From Atherix ibis (taxonomy: Eukaryota > Arthropoda > Insecta > Diptera > Athericidae): a DNA stretch of 64,000 nucleotides. A program made the translations under genes and the position numbers. The stretch is taken from NCBI GenBank assembly GCA_958298945.1, contig OY282608.1:77362806-77426805 (forward strand). Reading direction: 5' to 3'. Numbering within the stretch: position 1 is the first letter of the stretch; the number at the start of each line of letters is the position of its first letter. The notes beneath the pieces were generated by a model. It ran no database searches. It had not been told where the DNA came from and saw only the letters and a list, made by a program, of their open reading frames with translations. Shown in pieces: positions 1 through 10,265 of the stretch.

Positions 1-32
1 GTTGGTTTGTTGGTTTGTTGGTTTGTTGGTTT

Positions 33-560
33 GTTTGTTGTTGGTTTATTCGTTTGTTGGCTTGTTGGTTTGTTGGCTTGTTGGCTTGTTTGCTTGTTGG
101 TTTGTTGGTTTGTTTTTTCTTGTTAGTTTGTTGTTTTGTTGGTTTGTTGGTTTGTTGGTTTGTTGGTTTGTTGGTTTGTTGGTTTGTTGGTTTGTTGGCT
201 TGTCGGTTTGTTGGCTTGTTGGCTTGTTTGCTTGTTGGTTTGTTGGTTTGTTTGCTTGTTGGTTTGTTGTTTTGTTGGTTTGTTGGTTTGTTGGTTTGTT
301 GGTTTGTTGGTTTGTTGGCTTGTCGGTTTGTTGGCTTGTTGGCTTGTTGGTTTGTTGGTTTGTTGGTTTGTTTGTTTGTTCGTTTGTTTGTTTGTTGGTT
401 TGTTCGTTTGTTGGCTTGTTGGTTTATTTGTTTGTTCGTTTGTTTGTTTGTTTGTTTGTTGGTTTGTTGGTTTGTTGGTTTATTGGTTTGTTGGTTTATT
501 TGCTGGTTGGTTTGTTGATTAGTTAGTTTATTGGTTTGTTGGTTTGTTGGTTTATTTGTT
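33..560. repeat. Left-end D1 segment, recurs at 17.1 kb
   Basis: A 7-bp out-of-register unit (TTTGTTG before TTGGTTTATTCG) near 37 starts a distinctive run. It contains TTTGCTTG units, two TGTCGG sites exactly 120 bp apart (near 201 and 321), a (TTTG)n-like patch near 427-460 and a GATTAG site at 517. The same ordered features recur at 17,094-17,556, at offsets of 17,057 falling to 17,039. The 120-bp internal repeat is exact over at least 45 bases. Confidence 0.7.
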
Positions 561-984
561 TGTTGGTTTGTTCGCTTGTTGGTTTGTTGGCTTGTCGGCT
601 TGTTGGTTTGTTGGCTTATTGGTTTGTTGGTGTGTTGGTTTGTTTGTTTGTTGGTTTGTTGGTTTGTTGGTTTGTTGATTGGTTCGTTTGTTGGTTTGTT
701 GGTTTATTTGTTTGTTGGTTTGTTGGTTTGTTCGTTTGTTCGTTTGTTGGCTTGTTGGTTTGTTGGCTTGTTGGCTAGTTGGTTTGTTGGTTTGTTGGTT
801 TGTTGGTTTGTTGGTTTGTTGTTTTGTTGGTTTGTTGGTTTGTTGGTTTGTTCGTTTGTTGGTTTGTTGGTTTGTTGGTTTGTTAGCTTGTTGGTTTGTT
901 GGTTTGTTGGTTTGTTGGTTTGTTGGTTTGTTGGTTTGTTAGTTTGTTGGTTTGTTGGTTTGTTGGTTTGTTGGTTTGTTGGTT

Positions 985-2150
985 TGTTGGTTTATTGGTT
1001 TGTTGGTTTGTTGGTTTGTTGGCTTGTTGGATTGTTGGTTTGTTGGTTTGTTGGTTTGTTGGTTTGTTGGTTTGTTGGTTTGTTGTTTTTTTGGTTTGTT
1101 TGTTTGTTGGTTTGTTGGTTCGTTTGTTTGTTTGTTGGTTGGTTTGTTCGTTTGTTGGCTTGTTGCTTTGTTGGTTTGTTGGTTTGTTGGTTTGTTGGTT
1201 TGTTGGTTTGTTGGTTTGTTGGTTTGTTGGTTTGTTGGTTTATTTGTTTGTTCGTTAGTTTGTTTGTTTGTTTGTTGGTTTGTTGGTTTGTTGGTTTGTT
1301 GGTTTGTTGGTTTATTTGTTTGTTCGTTTGTTGGCTTGTTGGTTTGTTGGCTTGTTGATTAGTTGGTTTGTTGGTTTGTTGGTTTGTTTGTTTGTTGGTT
1401 TGTTCGTTTGTTGGTTTTTTGGTTTGTTGGCTTGTTGGTTTGTTGGTTTGTTGGCTTATTGGTTTGTTTGTTTGTCGGTTTGTTGGTTTGTTAGTTTGTT
1501 GGTTTGTTTGTTTGTTGGTTTTACGTTTGTTGGTTTGTTGGTTTGTTGGTTTGTTGGTTTGTTGGTTTGTTGTTTTGTTGGTTTGTTTGTTTGTTGGTTT
1601 GTTCGTTTTTTGGCTAGTTAGTTTGTTGGCTTGTTGGCTTGTTGGCCTGTTGGTTTGTTGGTTTGTTCGTTTGTTCGTTTGTTGGTTTGTTGGTTTGTTG
1701 GTTTGTTGGTTTGTTGGTTTATTTGTTTGTTGGTTTGTTGGTTTGTTGGTTTGTTCGTTTGTTCGTTTGTTGGTTTATTGGTTTGTTGGTTTGTTGGTTT
1801 GTTGGTTTATTAGTTTGTTGGTTTGTTAGTTTGTTTGTTTGTTGGATAGTTCGTTTGTTGGCTTGTTGGTTTATTGGCTTGTTGGCATGTTGGTTTGTTG
1901 GTTTGTTGGTTTGTTGGTTTGTTGGCTTGTTGGCTTGTTGGCTTGTTGGCTTGTTGGCTTGTTGGCTTGTTGGTTTGTTGGTTTGTTCGTTTGTTCGTTT
2001 GTTGGTTTGTTGGTTTGTTGGTTTGTTGATTTGTTGGTTTATTTGTTTGTTGGTTTGTTGGTTTGTTGGTTTGTTCGTTTGTTCGTTTGTTGGTTTATTG
2101 GTTTGTTGGTTTGTTGGTTTGTTGGTTTATTCGTTTGTCGGTTTATTGGT
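985..2150. repeat. 1.38-kb tandem repeat, copy 1
   Basis: Landmarks in this block recur 1,375 bp downstream: a GGATTG site at 1,026, TTTTACG at 1,523, GGCCTG at 1,645 and GGCATG at 1,886. After the run of TTGGCTTG units the offset becomes 1,383, because copy 2 has one more unit in that run (seven against six). A GGATAG site near 1,843 is GGATTG in the partner. Similarity ends near 2,150. Confidence 0.85.
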
Positions 2151-2355
2151 TTGTTGGTTTGTTGGTTTGTTGTTTTGTTGGTTTGTTTGTTTGTTGGTTT
2201 GTTCGTTTTTTGGCTAGTTAGTTTGTTGGCTTGTTGGCTTGTTGGCCTGTTGGTTTGTTGGTTTGTTCGTTTGTTCGTTTGTTGGTTTGTTGGTTTGTTG
2301 GTTTGTTGGTTTGTTGTTTTGTTGGTTTGTTGGTTTGTTGGTTTGTTCGTTTGTT
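1490..2355. repeat. D1 segment recurring at 5,879-6,744
   Basis: Offset 4,389 is constant for TTTTACG (1,523 and 5,912) and for both GGCCTG sites (1,645/2,245 and 6,034/6,634). Each copy therefore contains an internal 600-bp direct repeat around the GGCCTG site. The line of sequence beginning at 1,561 is identical to the one beginning at 2,161 over 60 bases. Confidence 0.8.
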
Positions 2356-2359
2356 GGTT

Positions 2360-3533
2360 TGTTGGTTTATTTGTTTGTTGGTTTGTTGGTTTGTTGGCTT
2401 GTTGGATTGTTGGTTTGTTGGTTTGTTGGTTTGTTGGTTTGTTGGTTTGTTGGTTTGTTGTTTTTTTGGTTTGTTTGTTTGTTGGTTTGTTGGTTCGTTT
2501 GTTTGTTTGTTGGTTGGTTTGTTCGTTTGTTGGCTTGTTGCTTTGTTGGTTTGTTGGTTTGTTGGTTTGTTGGTTTGTTGGTTTGTTGGTTTGTTGGTTT
2601 GTTGGTTTGTTGGTTTATTTGTTTGTTCGTTAGTTTGTTTGTTTGTTTGTTGGTTTGTTGGTTTGTTGGTTTGTTGGTTTGTTGGTTTATTTGTTTGTTC
2701 GTTTGTTGGCTTGTTGGTTTGTTGGCTTGTTGATTAGTTGGTTTGTTGGTTTGTTGGTTTGTTTGTTTGTTGTTTTGTTCGTTTGTTGGTTTTTTGGTTT
2801 GTTGGCTTGTTGGTTTGTTGGTTTGTTGGCTTATTGGTTTGTTTGTTTGTCGGTTTGTTGGTTTGTTAGTTTGTTGGTTTGTTTGTTTGTTGGTTTTACG
2901 TTTGTTGGTTTGTTGGTTTGTTGGTTTGTTGGTTTGTTGGTTTGTTGTTTTGTTGGTTTGTTTGTTTGTTGGTTTGTTCGTTTTTTGGCTAGTTAGTTTG
3001 TTGGCTTGTTGGCTTGTTGGCCTGTTGGTTTGTTGGTTTGTTCGTTTGTTCGTTTGTTGGTTTGTTGGTTTGTTGGTTTGTTGGTTTGTTGGTTTATTTG
3101 TTTGTTGGTTTGTTGGTTTGTTGGTTTGTTCGTTTGTTCGTTTGTTGGTTTATTGGTTTGTTGGTTTGTTGGTTTGTTGGTTTATTAGTTTGTTGGTTTG
3201 TTAGTTTGTTTGTTTGTTGGATTGTTCGTTTGTTGGCTTGTTGGTTTATTGGCTTGTTGGCATGTTGGTTTGTTGGTTTGTTGGTTTGTTGGTTTGTTGG
3301 CTTGTTGGCTTGTTGGCTTGTTGGCTTGTTGGCTTGTTGGCTTGTTGGCTTGTTGGTTTGTTGGTTTGTTCGTTTGTTCGTTTGTTGGTTTGTTGGTTTG
3401 TTGGTTTGTTGGTTTGTTGGTTTATTTGTTTGTTGGTTTGTTGGTTTGTTGGTTTGTTCGTTTGTTCGTTTGTTGGTTTATTGGTTTGTTGGTTTGTTGG
3501 TTTGTTGGTTTATTCGTTTGTCGGTTTATTGGT
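2360..3533. repeat. 1.38-kb tandem repeat, copy 2
   Basis: Partner of the block at 985-2,150, at an offset of 1,375 then 1,383. It keeps the TTTTACG site (2,898), the GGCCTG site (3,020) and the GGCATG site (3,261) in the same order. It differs by scattered single bases such as TTGTTTTG for TTGGTTTG near 2,771, and by one extra TTGGCTTG unit. It is also the left part of the 4.5-kb repeat that begins near 2,396. Confidence 0.85.
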
Positions 3534-5740
3534 TTGTTGGTTTGTTGGTTTGTTGGATTGTTCGTTTGTTGGTTTGTTGGTTTGTTGGTTTGTTAGCTTG
3601 TTGGTTTGTTGGTTTGTTGGCTTGTTGGTTTGTTGGTTTGATGGTTTGTTGGTTTGTTGGTTTGTTGGTTTGTTGGTTTGTTGGTTTCTTCGTTTGTGGG
3701 TTTTTTGGTTTGTTGGTTTGTTGGTTTGTGGGTTTTTTGGTTTTTTGGTTTGTTGGCTTGTTGGTTTGTTGGTTTTTTGGTTTGTTGGTTTGTTGGTTTG
3801 TTGGTTCGTTGGTTTGTTGGTTTGTTGGTTTGTTGGTTTGTTTGTTTGTTGGTTTTTTCGTTTGTTGGTTTGTTGGTTGGTTGGTTTGTTGGTTTGTTGG
3901 CTTGTTGGTTTGTTGCTTTTTTGGTTTGTTGGCTTGTTGGTTTGTTGGCTTGTTGGCTTGTTGGTTTGTTGGTTTGTTGGTTTGTTGGTTTGTTGGTTTG
4001 TTGGTTTGTTGGTTTGTTGATTTGTTGGTTTGTTGGTTTGTTGGTTTGTTGGTTTGTTGGTTTGTTGTTTTGTTGGTTTGTTGGTTTGTTGGTTTGTTGG
4101 CTTGTTGGTTTGTTGGCTTGTTGGCTTGATGATTTGTTGGTTTGTTGGTTTGTTGGTTTGTGGGTTTGTTCGTTTGTTCGTTTGTTGTTTTGTTGGTTTG
4201 TTGGTTTGTTGGTTTGTTGGTTTGTTGGTTTGTTGGTTTGTTGGTTTGTTGGTTTGTTTGTTTATTGGTTTATTCGTTTGTTGGCTTGTTGGTTTGTTGG
4301 CTTGTTGGCTTGTTTGCTTGTTCGGTTGTTGGTTTGTTTGCTTGTTGGTGTGTTGGTTTGTTTGTTTGTTGGTTTGTTGGTTTTTGGTTTGTTGGTTTGT
4401 TGGTTTGTTGGTTTGTTGGCTTATCGGTTTGTTGGCTTGTTGGCTTGTTGGTTTGTTGGTTAGTTTGTTTGTTGGTTTATTGGTTTGTTGGTTTGTTGGT
4501 TTGTTTGTTTGTTGGTTTGTTCGTTTGTTGGCTTGTTGGTTTGTTGGCTTGTTGGCTTGTTGGTATGTTTGTTTGTTGGTTTATTTGTTTGTTGGTTTGT
4601 TGGGTTGTTGGTTTATTTGTTTGTTGGTTTGTTGGTTTGTTGGCTTGTTGGTTTGTTGGTTTGTTGGTTTGTTGGTTTGTTGGTTTATTTGTTTGTTGGT
4701 TTGTTGGTTTGTTGGCTTGTTGGTTTGTTGGCTTGTTGGCTTGTTGGTTTGTTGGTTTTTTGGTTTGTTGGTTTGTTGGTTTGTTGGTTTGTTGGTTTGT
4801 TGGTTTGTTGGTTTGTTGGTTTGTTGGTTTGTTGGTTTGTTGGTTTGTTCGTTTGTTCGTTTGTTGGTTTGTTGGTTTGTTGGTTTGTTGGTTTGTTGGT
4901 TTATTTGTTTGTTGGTTTGTTGGTTTGTTGGTTTGTTCGTTTGTTCGTTTGTTGGTTTATTGGTTTGTTGGTTTGTTGGTTTGTTGGTTTATTAGTTTGT
5001 TGGTTTGTTAGTTTGTTTGTTTGTTGGATTGTTCGTTTGTTGGCTTGTTGGTTTATTGGCTTGTTGGCATGTTGGTTTGTTGGTTTGTTGGTTTGTTGGT
5101 TTGTTGGCTTGTTGGCTTGTTGGCTTGTTGGCTTGTTGGCTTGTTGGCTTGTTGGTTTGTTGGTTTGTTTGTTTGTTCGTTTGTTGGTTTGTTGGTTTGT
5201 TGGTTTGTTGGTTTGTTGGTTTATTTGTTTGTTGGTTTGTTGGTTTGTTGGTTTGTTCGTTTGTTCGTTTGTTGGTTTATTGGTTTGTTGGTTTGTTGGT
5301 TTGTTGGTTTATTCGTTTGTCGGTTTATTGGTTTGTTGGTTTGTTGGTTTGTTGGTTTGTTCGTTTGTTGGTTTGTTGGTTTGTTGGTTTGTTGGTTTGT
5401 TAGCTTGTTGGTTTGTTGGTTTGTTGGCTTGTTGGTTTGCTGGTTTGATGGTTTGTTGGTTTGTTGGTTTGTTGGTTTGTTGGTTTGTTGGTTTCTTCGT
5501 TTGTGGATTTTTTGGTGTGTTGGTTTGTTGGTTTGTGGGTTTTTTGGTTTTTTGGTTTGTTGGCTTGTTGGTTTGTTGGTTTTTTCGTTTGTTGGTTTGT
5601 TGGTTGGTTGGTTTGTTGGTTTGTTGGCTTGTTGGTTTGTTGCTTTTTTGGTTTGTTGGCTTGTTGGTTTGTTGGCTTGTTGGCTTGTTGGTTTGTTGGT
5701 TTGTTGGTTTGTTGGTTTGTTGGTTTGTTGGTTTGTTGGT
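2396..5740. repeat. 4.5-kb higher-order repeat, copy 1
   Basis: All landmarks from the GGATTG site near 2,401 through TTTTACG, GGCATG, the TTTCTTCG patch and the GTTGTTTT site at 4,064 recur at 6,905-10,265. The offset is 4,509, then 4,525 after two extra units in the second copy near 8,550. Homology stops near 5,740, where copy 1 continues into TTCGTTAGTTTG-type sequence and copy 2 into canonical units. Confidence 0.85.
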
Positions 5741-5878
5741 TTGTTGGTTTATTTGTTTGTTCGTTAGTTTGTTTGTTTGTTTGTTGGTTTGTTGGTTTGT
5801 TGGTTTGTTGGTTTGTTGGTTTATTTGTTTGTTCGTTTGTTGGCTTGTTGGTTTGTTTGTTTGTCGGTTTGTTGGTTT

Positions 5879-6744
5879 GTTAGTTTGTTGGTTTGTTTGT
5901 TTGTTGGTTTTACGTTTGTTGGTTTGTTGGTTTGTTGGTTTGTTGGTTTGTTGGTTTGTTGTTTTGTTGGTTTGTTTGTTTGTTGGTTTGTTCGTTTTTT
6001 GGCTAGTTAGTTTGTTGGCTTGTTGGCTTGTTGGCCTGTTGGTTTGTTGGTTTGTTCGTTTGTTCGTTTGTTGGTTTGTTGGTTTGTTGGTTTGTTGGTT
6101 TGTTGGTTTATTTGTTTGTTGGTTTGTTGGTTTGTTGGTTTGTTCGTTTGTTCGTTTGTTGGTTTATTGGTTTGTTGGTTTGTTGGTTTGTTGGTTTATT
6201 AGTTTGTTGGTTTGTTAGTTTGTTTGTTTGTTGGATTGTTCGTTTGTTGGCTTGTTGGTTTATTGGCTTGTTGGCATGTTGGTTTGTTGGTTTGTTGGTT
6301 TGTTGGTTTGTTGGCTTGTTGGCTTGTTGGCTTGTTGGCTTGTTGGCTTGTTGGCTTGTTGGTTTGTTGGTTTGTTCGTTTGTTCGTTTGTTGGTTTGTT
6401 GGTTTGTTGGTTTGTTGGTTTGTTGGTTTATTTGTTTGTTGGTTTGTTGGTTTGTTGGTTTGTTCGTTTGTTCGTTTGTTGGTTTATTGGTTTGTTGGTT
6501 TGTTGGTTTGTTGGTTTATTCGTTTGTCGGTTTATTGGTTTGTTGGTTTGTTGGTTTGTTGTTTTGTTGGTTTGTTTGTTTGTTGGTTTGTTCGTTTTTT
6601 GGCTAGTTAGTTTGTTGGCTTGTTGGCTTGTTGGCCTGTTGGTTTGTTGGTTTGTTCGTTTGTTCGTTTGTTGGTTTGTTGGTTTGTTGGTTTGTTGGTT
6701 TGTTGTTTTGTTGGTTTGTTGGTTTGTTGGTTTGTTCGTTTGTT
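5879..6744. repeat. Second copy of the 1,490-2,355 segment
   Basis: Matches 1,490-2,355 at offset 4,389, including the internal 600-bp repeat. At about 6,740 the match switches to the sequence around 850 (offset 5,884). This junction is a breakpoint in the mosaic of D1. Confidence 0.8.
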
Positions 6745-6904
6745 GGTTTGTTGGTTTGTTGGTTTGTTAGCTTGTTGGTTTGTTGGTTTGTTGGTTTGTT
6801 GGTTTGTTGGTTTGTTGGTTTGTTAGTTTGTTGGTTTGTTGGTTTGTTGGTTTGTTGGTTTGTTGGTTTGTTGGTTTATTGGTTTGTTGGTTTGTTGGTT
6901 TGTT

Positions 6905-9900
6905 GGCTTGTTGGATTGTTGGTTTGTTGGTTTGTTGGTTTGTTGGTTTGTTGGTTTGTTGGTTTGTTGTTTTTTTGGTTTGTTTGTTTGTTGGTTTGTT
7001 GGTTCGTTTGTTTGTTTGTTGGTTGGTTTGTTCGTTTGTTGGCTTGTTGCTTTGTTGGTTTGTTGGTTTGTTGGTTTGTTGGTTTGTTGGTTTGTTGGTT
7101 TGTTGGTTTGTTGGTTTGTTGGTTTATTTGTTTGTTCGTTAGTTTGTTTGTTTGTTTGTTGGTTTGTTGGTTTGTTGGTTTGTTGGTTTGTTGGTTTATT
7201 TGTTTGTTCGTTTGTTGGCTTGTTGGTTTGTTGGCTTGTTGATTAGTTGGTTTGTTGGTTTGTTGGTTTGTTTGTTTGTTGGTTTGTTCGTTTGTTGGTT
7301 TTTTGGTTTGTTGGCTTGTTGGTTTGTTGGTTTGTTGGCTTATTGGTTTGTTTGTTTGTCGGTTTGTTGGTTTGTTAGTTTGTTGGTTTGTTTGTTTGTT
7401 GGTTTTACGTTTGTTGGTTTGTTGGTTTGTTGGTTTGTTGGTTTGTTGGTTTGTTGTTTTGTTGGTTTGTTTGTTTGTTGGTTTGTTCGTTTTTTGGCTA
7501 GTTAGTTTGTTGGCTTGTTGGCTTGTTGGCCTGTTGGTTTCTTGGTTTGTTCGTTTGTTCGTTTGTTGGTTTGTTGGTTTGTTGGTTTGTTGGTTTGTTG
7601 GTTTATTTGTTTGTTGGTTTGTTGGTTTGTTGGTTTGTTCGTTTGTTCGTTTGTTGGTTTATTGGTTTGTTGGTTTGTTGGTTTGTTGGTTTATTAGTTT
7701 GTTGGTTTGTTAGTTTGTTTGTTTGTTGGATTGTTCGTTTGTTGGCTTGTTGGTTTATTGGCTTGTTGGCATGTTGGTTTGTTGGTTTGTTGGTTTGTTG
7801 GTTTGTTGGCTTGTTGGCTTGTTGGCTTGTTGGCTTGTTGGCTTGTTGGCTTGTTGGCTTGTTGGTTTGTTGGTTTGTTCGTTTGTTCGTTTGTTGGTTT
7901 GTTGGTTTGTTGGTTTGTTGGTTTGTTGGTTTATTTGTTTGTTGGTTTGTTGGTTTGTTGGTTTGTTCGTTTGTTCGTTTGTTGGTTTATTGGTTTGTTG
8001 GTTTGTTGGTTTGTTGGTTTATTCGTTTGTCGGTTTATTGGTTTGTTGGTTTGTTGGTTTGTTGGATTGTTCGTTTGTTGGTTTGTTGGTTTGTTGGTTT
8101 GTTAGCTTGTTGGTTTGTTGGTTTGTTGGCTTGTTGGTTTGTTGGTTTGATGGTTTGTTGGTTTGTTGGTTTGTTGGTTTGTTGGTTTGTTGGTTTCTTC
8201 GTTTGTGGGTTTTTTGGTTTGTTGGTTTGTTGGTTTGTGGGTTTTTTGGTTTTTTGGTTTGTTGGCTTGTTGGTTTGTTGGTTTTTTGGTTTGTTGGTTT
8301 GTTGGTTTGTTGGTTCGTTGGTTTGTTGGTTTGTTGGTTTGTTGGTTTGTTTGTTTGTTGGTTTTTTCGTTTGTTGGTTTGTTGGTTGGTTGGTTTGTTG
8401 GTTTGTTGGCTTGTTGGTTTGTTGCTTTTTTGGTTTGTTGGCTTGTTGGTTTGTTGGCTTGTTGGCTTGTTGGTTTGTTGGTTTGTTGGTTTGTTGGTTT
8501 GTTGGTTTGTTGGTTTGTTGGTTTGTTGGTTTGTTGGTTTGTTGGTTTGTTGGTTTGTTGGTTTGTTGGTTTGTTGGTTTGTTGGTTTGTTGTTTTGTTG
8601 GTTTGTTGGTTTGTTGGTTTGTTGGCTTGTTGGTTTGTTGGCTTGTTGGCTTGATGATTTGTTGGTTTGTTGGTTTGTTGGTTTGTGGGTTTGTTCGTTT
8701 GTTCGTTTGTTGTTTTGTTGGTTTGTTGGTTTGTTGGTTTGTTGGTTTGTTGGTTTGTTGGTTTGTTGGTTTGTTGGTTTGTTTGTTTATTGGTTTATTC
8801 GTTTGTTGGCTTGTTGGTTTGTTGGCTTGTTGGCTTGTTTGCTTGTTCGGTTGTTGGTTTGTTTGCTTGTTGGTGTGTTGGTTTGTTTGTTTGTTGGTTT
8901 GTTGGTTTTTGGTTTGTTGGTTTGTTGGTTTGTTGGTTTGTTGGCTTATCGGTTTGTTGGCTTGTTGGCTTGTTGGTTTGTTGGTTAGTTTGTTTGTTGG
9001 TTTATTGGTTTGTTGGTTTGTTGGTTTGTTTGTTTGTTGGTTTGTTCGTTTGTTGGCTTGTTGGTTTGTTGGCTTGTTGGCTTGTTGGTATGTTTGTTTG
9101 TTGGTTTATTTGTTTGTTGGTTTGTTGGGTTGTTGGTTTATTTGTTTGTTGGTTTGTTGGTTTGTTGGCTTGTTGGTTTGTTGGTTTGTTGGTTTGTTGG
9201 TTTGTTGGTTTATTTGTTTGTTGGTTTGTTGGTTTGTTGGCTTGTTGGTTTGTTGGCTTGTTGGCTTGTTGGTTTGTTGGTTTTTTGGTTTGTTGGTTTG
9301 TTGGTTTGTTGGTTTGTTGGTTTGTTGGTTTGTTGGTTTGTTGGTTTGTTGGTTTGTTGGTTTGTTGGTTTGTTCGTTTGTTCGTTTGTTGGTTTGTTGG
9401 TTTGTTGGTTTGTTGGTTTGTTGGTTTATTTGTTTGTTGGTTTGTTGGTTTGTTGGTTTGTTCGTTTGTTCGTTTGTTGGTTTATTGGTTTGTTGGTTTG
9501 TTGGTTTGTTGGTTTATTAGTTTGTTGGTTTGTTAGTTTGTTTGTTTGTTGGATTGTTCGTTTGTTGGCTTGTTGGTTTATTGGCTTGTTGGCATGTTGG
9601 TTTGTTGGTTTGTTGGTTTGTTGGTTTGTTGGCTTGTTGGCTTGTTGGCTTGTTGGCTTGTTGGCTTGTTGGCTTGTTGGTTTGTTGGTTTGTTCGTTTG
9701 TTCGTTTGTTGGTTTGTTGGTTTGTTGGTTTGTTGGTTTGTTGGTTTATTTGTTTGTTGGTTTGTTGGTTTGTTGGTTTGTTCGTTTGTTCGTTTGTTGG
9801 TTTATTGGTTTGTTGGTTTGTTGGTTTGTTGGTTTATTCGTTTGTCGGTTTATTGGTTTGTTGGTTTGTTGGTTTGTTGGTTTGTTCGTTTGTTGGTTTG

Positions 9901-10265
9901 TTGGTTTGTTGGTTTGTTGGTTTGTTAGCTTGTTGGTTTGTTGGTTTGTTGGCTTGTTGGTTTGTTGGTTTGATGGTTTGTTGGTTTGTTGGTTTGTTGG
10001 TTTGTTGGTTTGTTGGTTTCTTCGTTTGTGGATTTTTTGGTGTGTTGGTTTGTTGGTTTGTGGGTTTTTTGGTTTTTTGGTTTGTTGGCTTGTTGGTTTG
10101 TTGGTTTTTTCGTTTGTTGGTTTGTTGGTTGGTTGGTTTGTTGGTTTGTTGGCTTGTTGGTTTGTTGCTTTTTTGGTTTGTTGGCTTGTTGGTTTGTTGG
10201 CTTGTTGGCTTGTTGGTTTGTTGGTTTGTTGGTTTGTTGGTTTGTTGGTTTGTTGGTTTGTTGGT
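6905..10265. repeat. 4.5-kb higher-order repeat, copy 2
   Basis: Partner of 2,396-5,740. Single-base differences are few: one copy has TTTCTTGG for TTTGTTGG near 7,540, and CGTTTG replaces TGTTTG near 9,694. The left part also matches 1,021-1,830 at offset 5,884, so three copies of that section exist in the first 8 kb. Confidence 0.85.
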
